This document shows, in pieces, positions 13,272 through 23,386 of a stretch of 64,000 nucleotides of DNA (the stretch's first letter is position 1; each line of letters starts with the position of its first letter). Below the pieces are notes generated by a model, which did no database searches, was not told the DNA's origin, and saw only the letters and a list, made by a program, of their open reading frames with translations. The stretch is taken from the NCBI GenBank assembly GCA_905160935.1, contig CAJHZI010000591.1:1-64000 (forward strand), written 5' to 3'. The position numbers were made by a program, and so were the translations under genes. Origin of the DNA: Enchytraeus crypticus (lineage: Eukaryota > Annelida > Clitellata > Enchytraeida > Enchytraeidae).

Positions 13272-13410
13272 AGAAATTGGCTGAAGCCAGTGACAATGTC
13301 GGTTGGATATTCGATCGCGGATCAGTATGTGCGGGGTTCAAATCCTGAGCTCGCCTGTCATTGACATCGCTTTCAAGTGAGGAAACTGACGTTAACATGA
13401 GCTGTTTAGC
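13272..13410 (+). repeat. tRNA-derived SINE, family A, copy 1
   Basis: The pol III A-box-like GTGACAATGTCGG is followed by the B-box GGTTCAAATCC and the core GACATCGCTTTCAAGTGAGG, ending GAAACTGACGTTAAC. Copies of the family are at 14033, 32112, 47466, 50534, 51134, 56766 and 61515. This one adjoins the right end of the 19-bp array. Confidence 0.85.
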
Positions 13411-13679
13411 TGTTATATGATGTTTGTTTGTAGCGCCCTCCTGCACCAAGCGAGGAACCGTCGACCAATGAAATATCACAGGCACCGAGTCCTGCTACAG
13501 GTTGGTTGCTCTTTTAACTCATTTCTGCCATAAATCTTTTTATAGGATCTATTTTCAACCACAGATAACACTACCCATGTACTTCGCTTGCTTATTGCTA
13601 TTAGGCGCTAATTATAAAATTTCCTGGCGTAAAAATTCTGTATTTAGAAATAAGCCAGTAAAATTAATGCTTACTTTCT

Positions 13680-13943
13680 CTCTCTCATTTACTCTCTCTA
13701 AATCTCCTTCTCTCTCTCTCTCCCTCTCTCTCTCGAGCGCGTACTCTCTCATTATTATTATTTTTATTTTTATTATTATTATAATAATTATAATGATAAT
13801 AATAATAATAATTATTATTATTATTATAATTATTATTATAATTATAATTATAATTATAATTATAATTATAATTATAATTATTATTATTATTATAATTATT
13901 TTTTGATAATTTAAACAGTTTCTAAATATTTCTAATTAATAAT

Positions 13944-13974
<31 letters not shown>

Positions 13975-13978
13975 GTAA
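13680..13978. repeat. (CT)n then ATT/AATT array at the 3' side of the retroelement
   Basis: A short CT-rich tract (13680-13750) leads into about 220 bp of ATT and ATAATT units. The array closely resembles the one at 20396-20520 on the other side of the retroelement. It may be the microsatellite into which the element inserted. Confidence 0.85.
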
Positions 13979-14032
13979 TAATCGCGTTCAGTGACGCATC
14001 TCTTGTTCTTCGATATCATGTATACCCGTTCT

Positions 14033-14125
14033 ACGACGTCAGAAAGTGACGTCAGTGACGGGAGAGCCCAGGACTCGAACCCCGCACACACTGATCCGCA
14101 GTCGGATATGCTGTCGATGAAGGTT
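14033..14125 (-). repeat. tRNA-derived SINE, family A, copy 2, overlapping the retroelement ORF end
   Basis: On the minus strand CTGCGGATCAGT, GTGCGGGG, the B-box GGTTCGAGTCC and GTCACTGACGTC match the family in order. The last codons and stop of the frame ending at 14052 lie inside this match, so the SINE may supply the current C-terminus. Confidence 0.65.
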
Positions 14126-14925
14126 GATGTAAGTGCGATTCTTCACCACCCGGGGAGGTAGAAGTGCGCTCAGATTCCCCTCCCATCTCGCACATCTCCG
14201 AATCCGATAACAAAGAAAATTGCTCCCCGCCAATCAACTGACTGATGCGCTCCTGCTTCATTCCCGTAGCACCAGGCTGTAGTTGATGTAGCAGTGGCGG
14301 ACCAAGCTGCTGCAGATCAGATCTCGTGGGAGCAGACTGAGCTCTACCGAGAGGTTGTATCAGAGCGTTGAACTTTAGACTGGACGGACGGTAGACGTGG
14401 AACGGAGAGAGCAGGTCAGCCGTGGGTTGAGCGAAGCCAGCCTGCGGCGGCTGAGCGGTGGCGGAGACAGGACGCAGATGAACCGGAGAGGTGAACCCAG
14501 CCGGTGAGCCGATCGGGTTCTGCCGCACGCGACCCATGAACATCCACGTGGATTGCCTCACTGCGGAGTCACCACTCACAGTGGCCAGGCTTGAGAGCTG
14601 AGGCCCTGCCCCTTGCAGAGGTATGTGGGTTGAGGAATGCGGTGGGGGCAGGGAGCCAGAAGATCCAGGTGGGCTCACGGTTAACACGATACGCTGTCGA
14701 TCAAAGCCCTGATTAAGATGTTGTTGCTTCAGGAGATTGAAATGAAGCACCGGCTGAATCTGAAGGCACGACGACTGCAACTTCTTCTTCTGTATCTTAT
14801 GAAGTGTCTGACGGCGGCGGTTAACAATTCGGTCATGCGTCTCATACTGTTGACGATGATTTTCAGCACCGTGATGTTCATGATGATTTTCATCACACTG
14901 CAGATCATGATGTTTCCAGCACCGA
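14052..14925 (-). pseudogene. Frameshifted C-terminal part of the retroelement ORF
   Basis: Past about 14925 the main frame loses its His-His-Glu repeat and runs 60 odd codons to a stop at 14729. A neighbouring frame continues the same repeat (HDLQCDENHHEHHGAEN) and stays open to 14052, adding a basic segment, a Gln-rich segment and a Pro/Ser-rich tail. The simplest reading is one indel near 14915-14925, either a real mutation or a sequencing error. Its last residues fall in SINE-like DNA. Confidence 0.7.
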
Positions 14926-17900
14926 GCGGTTCATAATAACTTTCTGCACCGAGCTGTTCATGATGAACTTCAGCACTAAACTGTTCATAATGACCTCCAG
15001 CACAATGCTGTTCATGATGATATTCGGCACCGAGCTGTTTATGATGATCTACAGCACCGAGCTTTTCATGATGATCTATAGCACTATGTTGTTCATGATG
15101 AACTTCAGCACCGAGCTGTTCATGATGATCTTCAAAATCGAGCTGTTCATGATGAACTTCAGCACCGAGCTGTTCATGATAATCTTCAAAATCGAGCTGT
15201 TCAAGATGATCTTCAGCACTATTCTGAACATGATGACTTCCAGCATCGTGCTGTTCATGATAACCTTCAGCACCGAGCTGATCAAGGCGATCTTCAACAC
15301 CGAGCTTTTCATGATGATCTACAGCACTATGTTGTTCATGATGAACTTCAGCACCGTGCTGTTCATGATGATATTCAAAATCGAGCTGTTCATGATGATC
15401 TTCAGCACCAATCTGTTCATGAAGATCTTCCCCTTGCTGAACATGAACAGCACAGCGATGTTCATGATGTACGTCAGCACTATATTGTTCAAGATGTTCT
15501 ATAGCACCATATTGATTAGGAACACTTTCATGAGTTTCCGTTAATTGTTTTACTCTCACTTTTCTCTTGAATGCTAGCAGCTTATCGCTTTGTTCTATGC
15601 AAAATTTCGTACTTCCCTTGATCTTCTCGTCAGATACACTTACCGCGGACCCTGGAGTTAGATACGTGAGGTTGCTACCTTGACTCTCTCCCAGAACTGA
15701 CTTGATGCAGGTAACAGCCGCCTGAGAGGCCGTTAAGTTGTCCTTGAAAGGGTAGATTAAACTCAATTCTGACTCACGTAGCATTGGCTTCATTCCAATT
15801 TCTAACCCTGACGCGCCGAGCACAGTTGGCGTACCAAAAAGAGGTGACTGCTCAAAAATTGAAATCGGAGTGTCTCTCCCCACCTTAACTTCTGAGGAGT
15901 TATCGAAGAACAGGGATATGCAATTACTATTAGACTGGTTGACTGGGATAGAACCGGCAAATCCAGACTTTCTCTTGTCGGACAAGGATTCCTGTAGGAT
16001 CAGTTGATTGAACTGATGATCGAAAGATCGACTAGGGGAGTCCACCTCCAGGTCAGCATTAGAAACAAACGTAAGAGCTGAGTTGACTACCACAGAAGCC
16101 TGGACGACGTAACATATTTCAGAGTCCTTGACAAATACGTTTTTGGGATAATCTTCCTGGTAGGATTCAGTTTTCGGTATGTTTGTGGAAACTCCAGCGG
16201 CCCCATTAGAGGATTCTCTGGAAAAATCAGAGGTTCTGCAGCCAGGTGGCGTCAGATTCAGCACTATCTCCCGAATAGGGGACTTTTCTGTATCAACACT
16301 CTGAACTACTAAATGAAGCTTCTTCCTCGACACTGCATCCTCCTCATTCAGAGCTTTCCTCAGCCCCTCCATCACCCTTGAGCTGTCCCCTACAACCTGC
16401 AGTCCTTCTGATCCAGACTCCTCGTCCTGAGCTTTCCTCAGTCCCTCCATCACCCTTGAGCTGTCCCCTACAACCTGAAGTCCTTCTGTTCTAGACTGCT
16501 CGTTCTGAGCTTTCTTCAGCCCCTCAATCACCCTTGAGCAGTCCCCTACAACCTGCAGTCCTTCTGATCCAGACTCGGAAGGGACGTGGATTGGAGCTGG
16601 ATTAGAGGAACCGCTAGGAGCTTTCGGACCCGGAAACGGAAGGCCAGAGTTTGTATTAAAGATTTCTGAGTTTATCAAAGCCTGCTCAGTCTCGATAGAA
16701 AACAAGAAGGGTCTTTCGCCAGAATAGGAGGGTAACCCTGTTGCGCCGAGGTTCTCGAATTCGCCAAGCAGGAGCGAAGGGGAATGAGCAAAGATTTGGG
16801 AATTCATGGGAAGTGATGTTGAAATCCTGGAAGGAGACTCATGGAGTATGTTGGATCTGCTCGACATAATTTCGTCAGAAGAAGGAGGCGAGTAGGGACG
16901 GAAGCAGGATTGATAGGGAACCCCCGGAGACAGGATGGGTTCATAGCTGGAGAGCAAGGAAGGTGAATCTGGAACATCCACTGGAGAAACCGACGATCCC
17001 TGCGAGGATGACGACGACCCTGGCTTCATCGTTAGTAATGATAGAGGAAGAGCCTTCGAATCTTGAACATTGAATCCAGCTGTAGTTGCAGCATCTCTGG
17101 GACCATAGTACTCACCTTGAGAATTAAATGTACCAATTACACAGATGGTATTGAATCGCTGCACACAGATAGACAATCTCTGTCTTAGGAAGCAAGTTTC
17201 ACGTTTTTCACCTGTCAAGGAAGAAAGTTTCTTGCCTAAAGAGGAGATGAATTTATTGCCCTCAACATTCATTGGGCCTAACGTCTCAAAAGCCAGAGGG
17301 ATAAAACAGTAGCTAGTACAGAGTTCACTGTACTTGGCCGTTTTCCTATCTGCAGCCAGTTCAGCTACTTCACCCGCTGACATAGATGAAAGATTCAGGT
17401 ATGATTTGGCTAGGGAATCAATCACTGTGACGTCCCACAGCAGCGATTTACCTTCAGCCCACGGGATCAGGGAGAGGCCATCTGGTCTCTTACCATCTGA
17501 TCTAGACAAGCCTGTTGGTTCCTTAATGGCTGGACATCCAGCTTTATTCAGCGCATGCCACACAATGTCATTAAGATTATGATGTCTGAGGGTCCTACCT
17601 GCACTCTTGCGACAAGAAAGTCCGTGATATCCTCTGGCATCAACTATGCTGCCACACTTACATTTATGGGGTTCACATAACTTTGTGCCTAACCGTAGGC
17701 CAACAGCTATCCTTACAGCCTCGTCTTCAAGACGCAAACCACAAGAAGCTATTGGGAGAGCATGAAGCCAGTCGCTGCTATTTGGAGCGGACACAGCAAG
17801 AAGGCGTGCTTTCTCTAAGGGCTCCGATGTAGAATTTAACAGCTGTGCGAAGCTTTCTTCTACAATAGGGTTGTCCCAGTTTTTCTGGAAACAGGCAGCT

Positions 17901-20164
17901 TCACCGATAGGAGCTATCACATCGAATTTTGAGCTCCACAAAGCCTTAGCTTTTACGAATTCCGGATCAATGGGAGAGGTGACATTACCGAGTATTTCCA
18001 ACTGAAGCGCCCGCGTAGAGTGGTATGAAGCCAGGAAGGCTGACGGAGCTAGTTGCGAAGTGCTGCGAATACCAAGACCTCCATTGCGAATAGGGAGTAT
18101 CGCCTGTAGCCATTGTCGTTCGGTTAGGTCGACATTTAACAGGCTACACAGACATTCTCTGAGTATCTTGTCATAAGTCTGTAGTAGGGGATGTTGAGAG
18201 CACGGAGATGAACGGAGAGTGTGCATCACTTTAGGCGCACTTAGAGAATGGCGAATCAAGATCAGAGCGTCGTGACGGCTAATATCTCTCAACCGCGTAG
18301 CGGCCCTCCGGAGGTCAGCAATGAGTTTCTCTAATTTACTGTCCATTGCTCCACCCACAACTAAAGGAGCACCTAGAAGATCTGCATCACTACTGTTCTT
18401 TTTCTGAAATGAGTTTAGTATTGGATCATCGTGCGATAGGGCCGAAGAGATGATCTCACATTTGTTAACATTATTCTTAAGGCCAAGTTCTGATCCCTTA
18501 TCGATGACCATCCTGACATCATTAGCTACTGCAGCATCTAAACCTCCAATCGTAAGGTCATCCAGGTAACTAATTCGGAATGAACTTATCAGATCTTTAA
18601 GAAGTGGTTGAAGAGTCAGACTAAATAGTAGTGGGCCCAATGGATCACCTTGTTGAACGCCCTCACTGGAGAGGATAACTCTTTCGCCATATTTGAGGAG
18701 AGATGATTGACAATAAGCAGATGAACAGAAGTCATAAATTTCCGGAAGGAAACTGTGAACAGCTCGCAACATCTTAACTCTGCTTATACTGTTGAAAGCA
18801 TTGGCAAAATCCAGTTTGACCAAAGAAGAACCCGAAGGCATACGTGTAGCAAACTGACGCGTCGCATGGACAGCAGCTTCACAACCACCTGATCCCCCAA
18901 CACCTAACTGAATAGGACTGAGATAATCAGAGACTAATGGCATAGCGTACATATTTAGACATTTAGCTGCGAGTCTTCTCCATGTATAGCCAATGGCGAT
19001 AGGACGTACGTCATCATTCTTTTTCTTAATTGCAATTAAGTTGCCACCGAAAAGTATAGGCCTCACCTGTATGGGACAGTCTCCTCTTATCAAACAATTG
19101 ATAAAGCCAGTGATAGCTGTAAGCAACTGGGCACCTGCCTCCTTACATTTAATTAAATCTTTGAGGTGTTGGGGACGTAAACCATCAGGGCCGCCTGCGG
19201 TGCCGGATATGAAACTATGCAGAGCTTTCAAAACAACATCTTCCTGTACTTGAACGGCTGGTGAGGAATTATGTACTTGATTGTCAGGAGACTCAGCAGC
19301 AATAGGGTGCTTATCCTGTAACTGTTTAAAAGTCTTCTCATTGTTTTCCGCTAAATATTCATCGGAACACAGGATTCTGACAGCGGCGCGAATGTTCCCT
19401 TCTTCTAACTTTGACTGCACCAAAGAGGGAATAGAAGACTTAGGAATATGTCTTTTAGAAACAGATTTGGCCTTATTAGATGTTTCCAAGTTTTCAGAAT
19501 TAGAAACTTTAGATAGACGATTTCGAATGATGCCAACTACACTAACTTTCTTTCCCAACTTGACAGGAACAGTTAGAGTAGCAGGAGCAAAATTAAGAAG
19601 TTCAATCCAATAAGTTAACTCTTCAGAATTATTAGAGATCTTGTTAAGCACAGTGGTCAAAGCCCTAGCACAGGGAGCTCTAGCTGATCTCGGTATGTGT
19701 TTGATGATGGGATCTGTCAGAGTGGGATGTTGAACGGCTAAATTATGAGATATTGAGCAAACATTGACGTTGCTTTCACGGCTGCTGTCAACAATGGTGA
19801 CAATTGAGTTTATGCTAGCAGCACTGTTTTTGCTTGTACTACTGTTTTTAGGCTTGCAATTAGCTGGATGACTGGAATCTGAAAAATATCCATCTACATG
19901 TTCAAAGTGGACGCAGCTTCCATCTGTGTGAGTGACTGACTGGTTGGGAATAGGTTGATGAGATGTGGAAGTAGCATTACGAGTGTTGAGAGAAAGGTTT
20001 TTATCAAGAGGAGGTTGACCAGAACCGGGACAAGGAGATTTACGAGGGCCATGTCGGTGGATTAGGCCATCTCGCAGATGGACCTGTCGTAAAGCTAGAC
20101 ACACCCGGCAGATTCCGCTTTCCTTGCCCGCAGTTTGGGAGAGAGACCATTTCTGTCGAGACAT
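14729..20164 (-). CDS. Reverse transcriptase / restriction-like endonuclease polyprotein
   Basis: Retrotransposition enzyme of 1811 residues in one exon. In order: an N-terminal Cys/His cluster (about 19-48, CRVC then HRHG and C), a Ser-rich linker, the RT domain with KLDFANAFNS, GVQQGDPLGPLLFSL and the active-site YLDD (about 533-536), a CKC...H...C zinc knuckle (about 833-850), then RPDG followed by LLWDVTV (about 890-915), which fits a PD-(D/E)xK endonuclease. After about residue 1018 comes a tail of nearly 800 residues rarely expected in such elements: Ser/Pro-rich sequence, three 26-residue repeats (EGLQVVGDSSRVMEGLRKA) and many 10-residue repeats around HHEQLGAE. The tail ends at a probable frameshift. 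No stop breaks the RT or endonuclease, so the element may be young or still active. ATG 20164 is the first in frame. Confidence 0.85.
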   Translation of the reverse strand: MSRQKWSLSQTAGKESGICRVCLALRQVHLRDGLIHRHGPRKSPCPGSGQPPLDKNLSLNTRNATSTSHQPIPNQSVTHTDGSCVHFEHVDGYFSDSSHPANCKPKNSSTSKNSAASINSIVTIVDSSRESNVNVCSISHNLAVQHPTLTDPIIKHIPRSARAPCARALTTVLNKISNNSEELTYWIELLNFAPATLTVPVKLGKKVSVVGIIRNRLSKVSNSENLETSNKAKSVSKRHIPKSSIPSLVQSKLEEGNIRAAVRILCSDEYLAENNEKTFKQLQDKHPIAAESPDNQVHNSSPAVQVQEDVVLKALHSFISGTAGGPDGLRPQHLKDLIKCKEAGAQLLTAITGFINCLIRGDCPIQVRPILFGGNLIAIKKKNDDVRPIAIGYTWRRLAAKCLNMYAMPLVSDYLSPIQLGVGGSGGCEAAVHATRQFATRMPSGSSLVKLDFANAFNSISRVKMLRAVHSFLPEIYDFCSSAYCQSSLLKYGERVILSSEGVQQGDPLGPLLFSLTLQPLLKDLISSFRISYLDDLTIGGLDAAVANDVRMVIDKGSELGLKNNVNKCEIISSALSHDDPILNSFQKKNSSDADLLGAPLVVGGAMDSKLEKLIADLRRAATRLRDISRHDALILIRHSLSAPKVMHTLRSSPCSQHPLLQTYDKILRECLCSLLNVDLTERQWLQAILPIRNGGLGIRSTSQLAPSAFLASYHSTRALQLEILGNVTSPIDPEFVKAKALWSSKFDVIAPIGEAACFQKNWDNPIVEESFAQLLNSTSEPLEKARLLAVSAPNSSDWLHALPIASCGLRLEDEAVRIAVGLRLGTKLCEPHKCKCGSIVDARGYHGLSCRKSAGRTLRHHNLNDIVWHALNKAGCPAIKEPTGLSRSDGKRPDGLSLIPWAEGKSLLWDVTVIDSLAKSYLNLSSMSAGEVAELAADRKTAKYSELCTSYCFIPLAFETLGPMNVEGNKFISSLGKKLSSLTGEKRETCFLRQRLSICVQRFNTICVIGTFNSQGEYYGPRDAATTAGFNVQDSKALPLSLLTMKPGSSSSSQGSSVSPVDVPDSPSLLSSYEPILSPGVPYQSCFRPYSPPSSDEIMSSRSNILHESPSRISTSLPMNSQIFAHSPSLLLGEFENLGATGLPSYSGERPFLFSIETEQALINSEIFNTNSGLPFPGPKAPSGSSNPAPIHVPSESGSEGLQVVGDCSRVIEGLKKAQNEQSRTEGLQVVGDSSRVMEGLRKAQDEESGSEGLQVVGDSSRVMEGLRKALNEEDAVSRKKLHLVVQSVDTEKSPIREIVLNLTPPGCRTSDFSRESSNGAAGVSTNIPKTESYQEDYPKNVFVKDSEICYVVQASVVVNSALTFVSNADLEVDSPSRSFDHQFNQLILQESLSDKRKSGFAGSIPVNQSNSNCISLFFDNSSEVKVGRDTPISIFEQSPLFGTPTVLGASGLEIGMKPMLRESELSLIYPFKDNLTASQAAVTCIKSVLGESQGSNLTYLTPGSAVSVSDEKIKGSTKFCIEQSDKLLAFKRKVRVKQLTETHESVPNQYGAIEHLEQYSADVHHEHRCAVHVQQGEDLHEQIGAEDHHEQLDFEYHHEQHGAEVHHEQHSAVDHHEKLGVEDRLDQLGAEGYHEQHDAGSHHVQNSAEDHLEQLDFEDYHEQLGAEVHHEQLDFEDHHEQLGAEVHHEQHSAIDHHEKLGAVDHHKQLGAEYHHEQHCAGGHYEQFSAEVHHEQLGAESYYEPLGAGNIMICSVMKIIMNITVLKIIVNSMRRMTELLTAAVRHFIRYRRRSCSRRAFRFSRCFISIS
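14930..15490 (-). repeat. 30-bp coding repeat (HHEQ-type decapeptides)
   Basis: About 18 tandem units encode variants of HHEQLGAEV in the retroelement tail. The unit length is a multiple of three and substitutions keep His, Glu and Gln at the same places, so the repeat has been shaped as protein. Other frames across it are also open, but that is a consequence of the repeat. Confidence 0.8.
16340..16575 (-). repeat. Three 78-bp coding repeats in the retroelement tail
   Basis: Three consecutive 26-residue units begin EGLQVVGD and differ at a few positions. They lie between the endonuclease and the HHEQ repeats. Confidence 0.8.
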
Positions 20165-20395
20165 TAAATGATCGTGAACAAGCCCTACTTAGAGTAAAAC
20201 CTAACTAAAGCGAAGAAACCATAGGATAATCCATCAGATTAAATAACCGAATCAGAATTTACGAAGATATTCGAATGAAGAGAGACCCTAATTGATATAC
20301 ATGTAAATATATCGTTGAAAAAGAAAAGTAATTTAATAACGGTGTTTATATTAAAAAATATAAACATCCGCCATTTATCATGACGTCATAAACAA

Positions 20396-20520
20396 TTATT
20401 ATTATAATTATTATTATAATTATAATTATAATTATAATTATAATTATAATAATAATAATTATTATTATTATTATTATTATAATTAATCTTATTATTATTA
20501 TTATTAATATTATTATTATT
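20396..20520. repeat. ATT/AATT array at the 5' side of the retroelement
   Basis: This copies the arrangement at 13755-13978: ATTATTATTATAATT runs, then repeated ATAATT, then ATT. Matching arrays on both sides suggest insertion into one microsatellite. Confidence 0.85.
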
Positions 20521-21524
20521 TGTCAGGAACCTGATTCTAGAATTTTTAATCTGAAGTAAAATGAGGACCTGACATCAAATGGTTCAGGATTCAAATTCCT
20601 AATAAACTGCCTCTAATAATTATTTTGGAATCTTTACCTGTCCTCGATTTGACTGAATCTAAATATCTTACTTTACGATTGATAACTTCAACGACTGTAT
20701 TAAATTAAATATTAATTTAATACGAAAAGAAATAAAATAATACGCAGGTATATAGTAGAACGAAAATTAAAACGATTTCAGAATAGCACGTACACGCGAA
20801 ATTCATATAACTTGAAATTATACTTTTGTATCTAATTACAGTTCACTTTAAATATCGTCAAAGTAAGTACTTTATATTTCATACGATTACTTCTGACATA
20901 CAAATTACTAATGCGCTCTCTAGCATAAATTCCTAGACTTTACTCCAATTTCTTCTCGACTATTCGCCTACTAGGATCCTTTCTAATATAATCCCTAGGT
21001 TAGAATACTTCGAAGGAACTCTCTTCCCTCTTCGATCTTCTACAAAATCACTTCTCATCGACTTCTTCCTACCTTCTTCTTCCGACCTTCTCATCGACTG
21101 TTCGTTGGACTACAAATTAGTTCGAATAAGCGAACCCTTCGAATTGCTCTCAATTCGTCTACTCTTGAGATTCTTAGAATCTCCTAGATCACTTTTCAAC
21201 TTGGCACGTTTTACGTCCGTGTTGTCACTCTTCCATCTTATATCTCCCCCCCCCCACTTCCTGTTTAGGCATGCCCTCATTGATCACTTGCCCTAGCATA
21301 ACTACCGCCTAGGATCTCACTTTAATAAAACTCAATACTTTAAATCACATAACTTACTTAATCTTAACTTTACTTATCCAGTAGTATTATTAAATACTTT
21401 ACTACAAATACAATTACAAATACACTCAAAATATGTATCAAATCGAGCCTTGACGCTATTATTATTATTATTATTATTACTATTATTTTTATTTTTATTT
21501 ATATTACTTAATACTAATTACTAG

Positions 21525-21568
<44 letters not shown>

Positions 21569-21666
21569 CCACAGTTTTATGCCAATGTCTCATTGCTATC
21601 AGACAAGTGCGTTATCTCTGTTATCCTACAGTCAGCAGCGAAGATCCCCCTGCTCGCAAATTGTGC

Positions 21667-22554
21667 ATGAAACCTATCTCATCATGCATCGTGGTAGTTA
21701 TCAGCATCTGCACCTTCCTTCTCGTCATCCTCCTGCCCTATCACATCTCTCTACTGGCGGCCAAGTGCAGGAACGCGACAGAGAATGTGACTTGTGAGGC
21801 TAGTGTACCGTACTGTGACACACTGGTGTGTGTGGAGCTAGCGTACGAGATGATGTGTAGGATGGACGATAAGGCTGATCCGTGTGATGATTTCTACCAG
21901 TACGCGTGCGGTACCTACTCCAACGCCTCCGCACGTCTGGGAGACCTCAGTCATTTGTCCACTTTCAGAGCTGCCAGTCTGGGCACAGAGGTGGAACTGG
22001 AGCCGCTACTAGTTACTCCAGGTACTCTATGGTTCTAGCGTTGTGCGGTCGTTGTGAGGTCGTTGTGAGGTCGTTGTGCGGTCGTTGTGCGGTCGTTGTG
22101 CGGTCGTTGTGCGGTCGTTGTGAGGTCGTTGTGCGGTCGTTGTGCGGTCGTTGTGCGGTCGTTGTGCGGTCGTTGTGAGGTCGTTGTGCGGTCGTTGTGC
22201 GGTCGTTGTGCGGTCGTTGTGCGGTCGTTGTGAGGTCGTTGTGCGGTCGTTGTGCGGTCGTTGTGCGGTCGTTGTGCGGTCGTTGTGCGGTCGTTGTGCG
22301 GTCGTTGTGAGGTCGTTGTGAGGTCGTTGTGAGGTCGCTGTCATTGATAATTTAAACAAAATTTATTTGTTGCTATTATAGACGAATGGAGATCGCAAAT
22401 TTGTTTATAGTAAACAAAAAAGTTGTATTGACTATTGACATTTATGCCATTAAATTAAGGGCAGTACATTAACTACTTTGAACTCTGGATTTAAAAATTT
22501 TCTGAAATGCCATAATAAATTATGAGCGCACACTTTCTATTTTTAATAGACACA

Positions 22555-22612
<58 letters not shown>

Positions 22613-23347
22613 TCTCTCTTTCTCTAATGCATGTTACTGCTGCTCATAATGTAAAGTTTAGAAACTAACGTGTGAAATTAACGAACCAGTAATATTTAAC
22701 GTAAGACAAAAATCAGTGATATTTTGCATCTTTATCTGTCCACCAACATGAACTGACTAAGATCTGATATTTATCATAATAATACTAATTAATTGTAACC
22801 TGATATCGATACATTAGAAATAATAATACAATAAAATTGTATAATCAATTAATAATTATTGATAAGGTTACGAAAAGCTCACAATAACCTAACTATTACG
22901 AGATTATTAACAACTACCTTTGATCAGGTTTTACATACAGAGGTAAACCATCAACAGCTGTGCAGAAGATAAAGGAAGTCCACAGGGTCTGTTTGAACGA
23001 TCCGGGAGACGATAACAAGGGTCGAGAGATCCTATTAAAAGTTATCAAAAGACTCAACTACTGGCCTCTTTCCACTGAACCTGGAGCCTGGAATCCTTCC
23101 ACATGGGACCTCCAGGACGTCATGGACAGAGTGGTGCTGCAGAACTTCCCTGCTATGCTCGGAGTTGGGCTGATCAACCACCCAGCTGACTCTGATAAGT
23201 ACGTGATTGGGATGGAAGCTCAGGGGCTGACACTGCCCGGGGCTGAGTACTACAAGCTGCCTACAGCTGAGCAAGCGTTCAGAGAACTAGTGGAGGCTGA
23301 TTGCTTCCTTCTGTACGGTTAGATCTGTCTCGATGTTACTGTGCAAC

Positions 23348-23386
<39 letters not shown>

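Larger units (their letters stand above)
13980..20395 (-). mobile_element. Non-LTR-type retroelement with RT and restriction-like endonuclease
   Basis: The block between the two ATT/AATT arrays contains one very long minus-strand ORF with reverse transcriptase and endonuclease signatures and no introns. I see no long terminal repeats. The 5' leader is about 230 bp. The 3' side beyond the coding region is about 70 bp and holds SINE-like sequence. RLE-bearing retrotransposons of the R2/R4 groups insert at fixed targets, and the Dong element uses TAA repeats, so a microsatellite target is plausible. Exact ends are not defined. Confidence 0.75.

Noticed and set aside
14960-15544. Plus-strand ORF of 194 residues (MMIFSTELFMM-type)
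   Set aside because: It is antisense to the HHEQ coding repeat of the retroelement.
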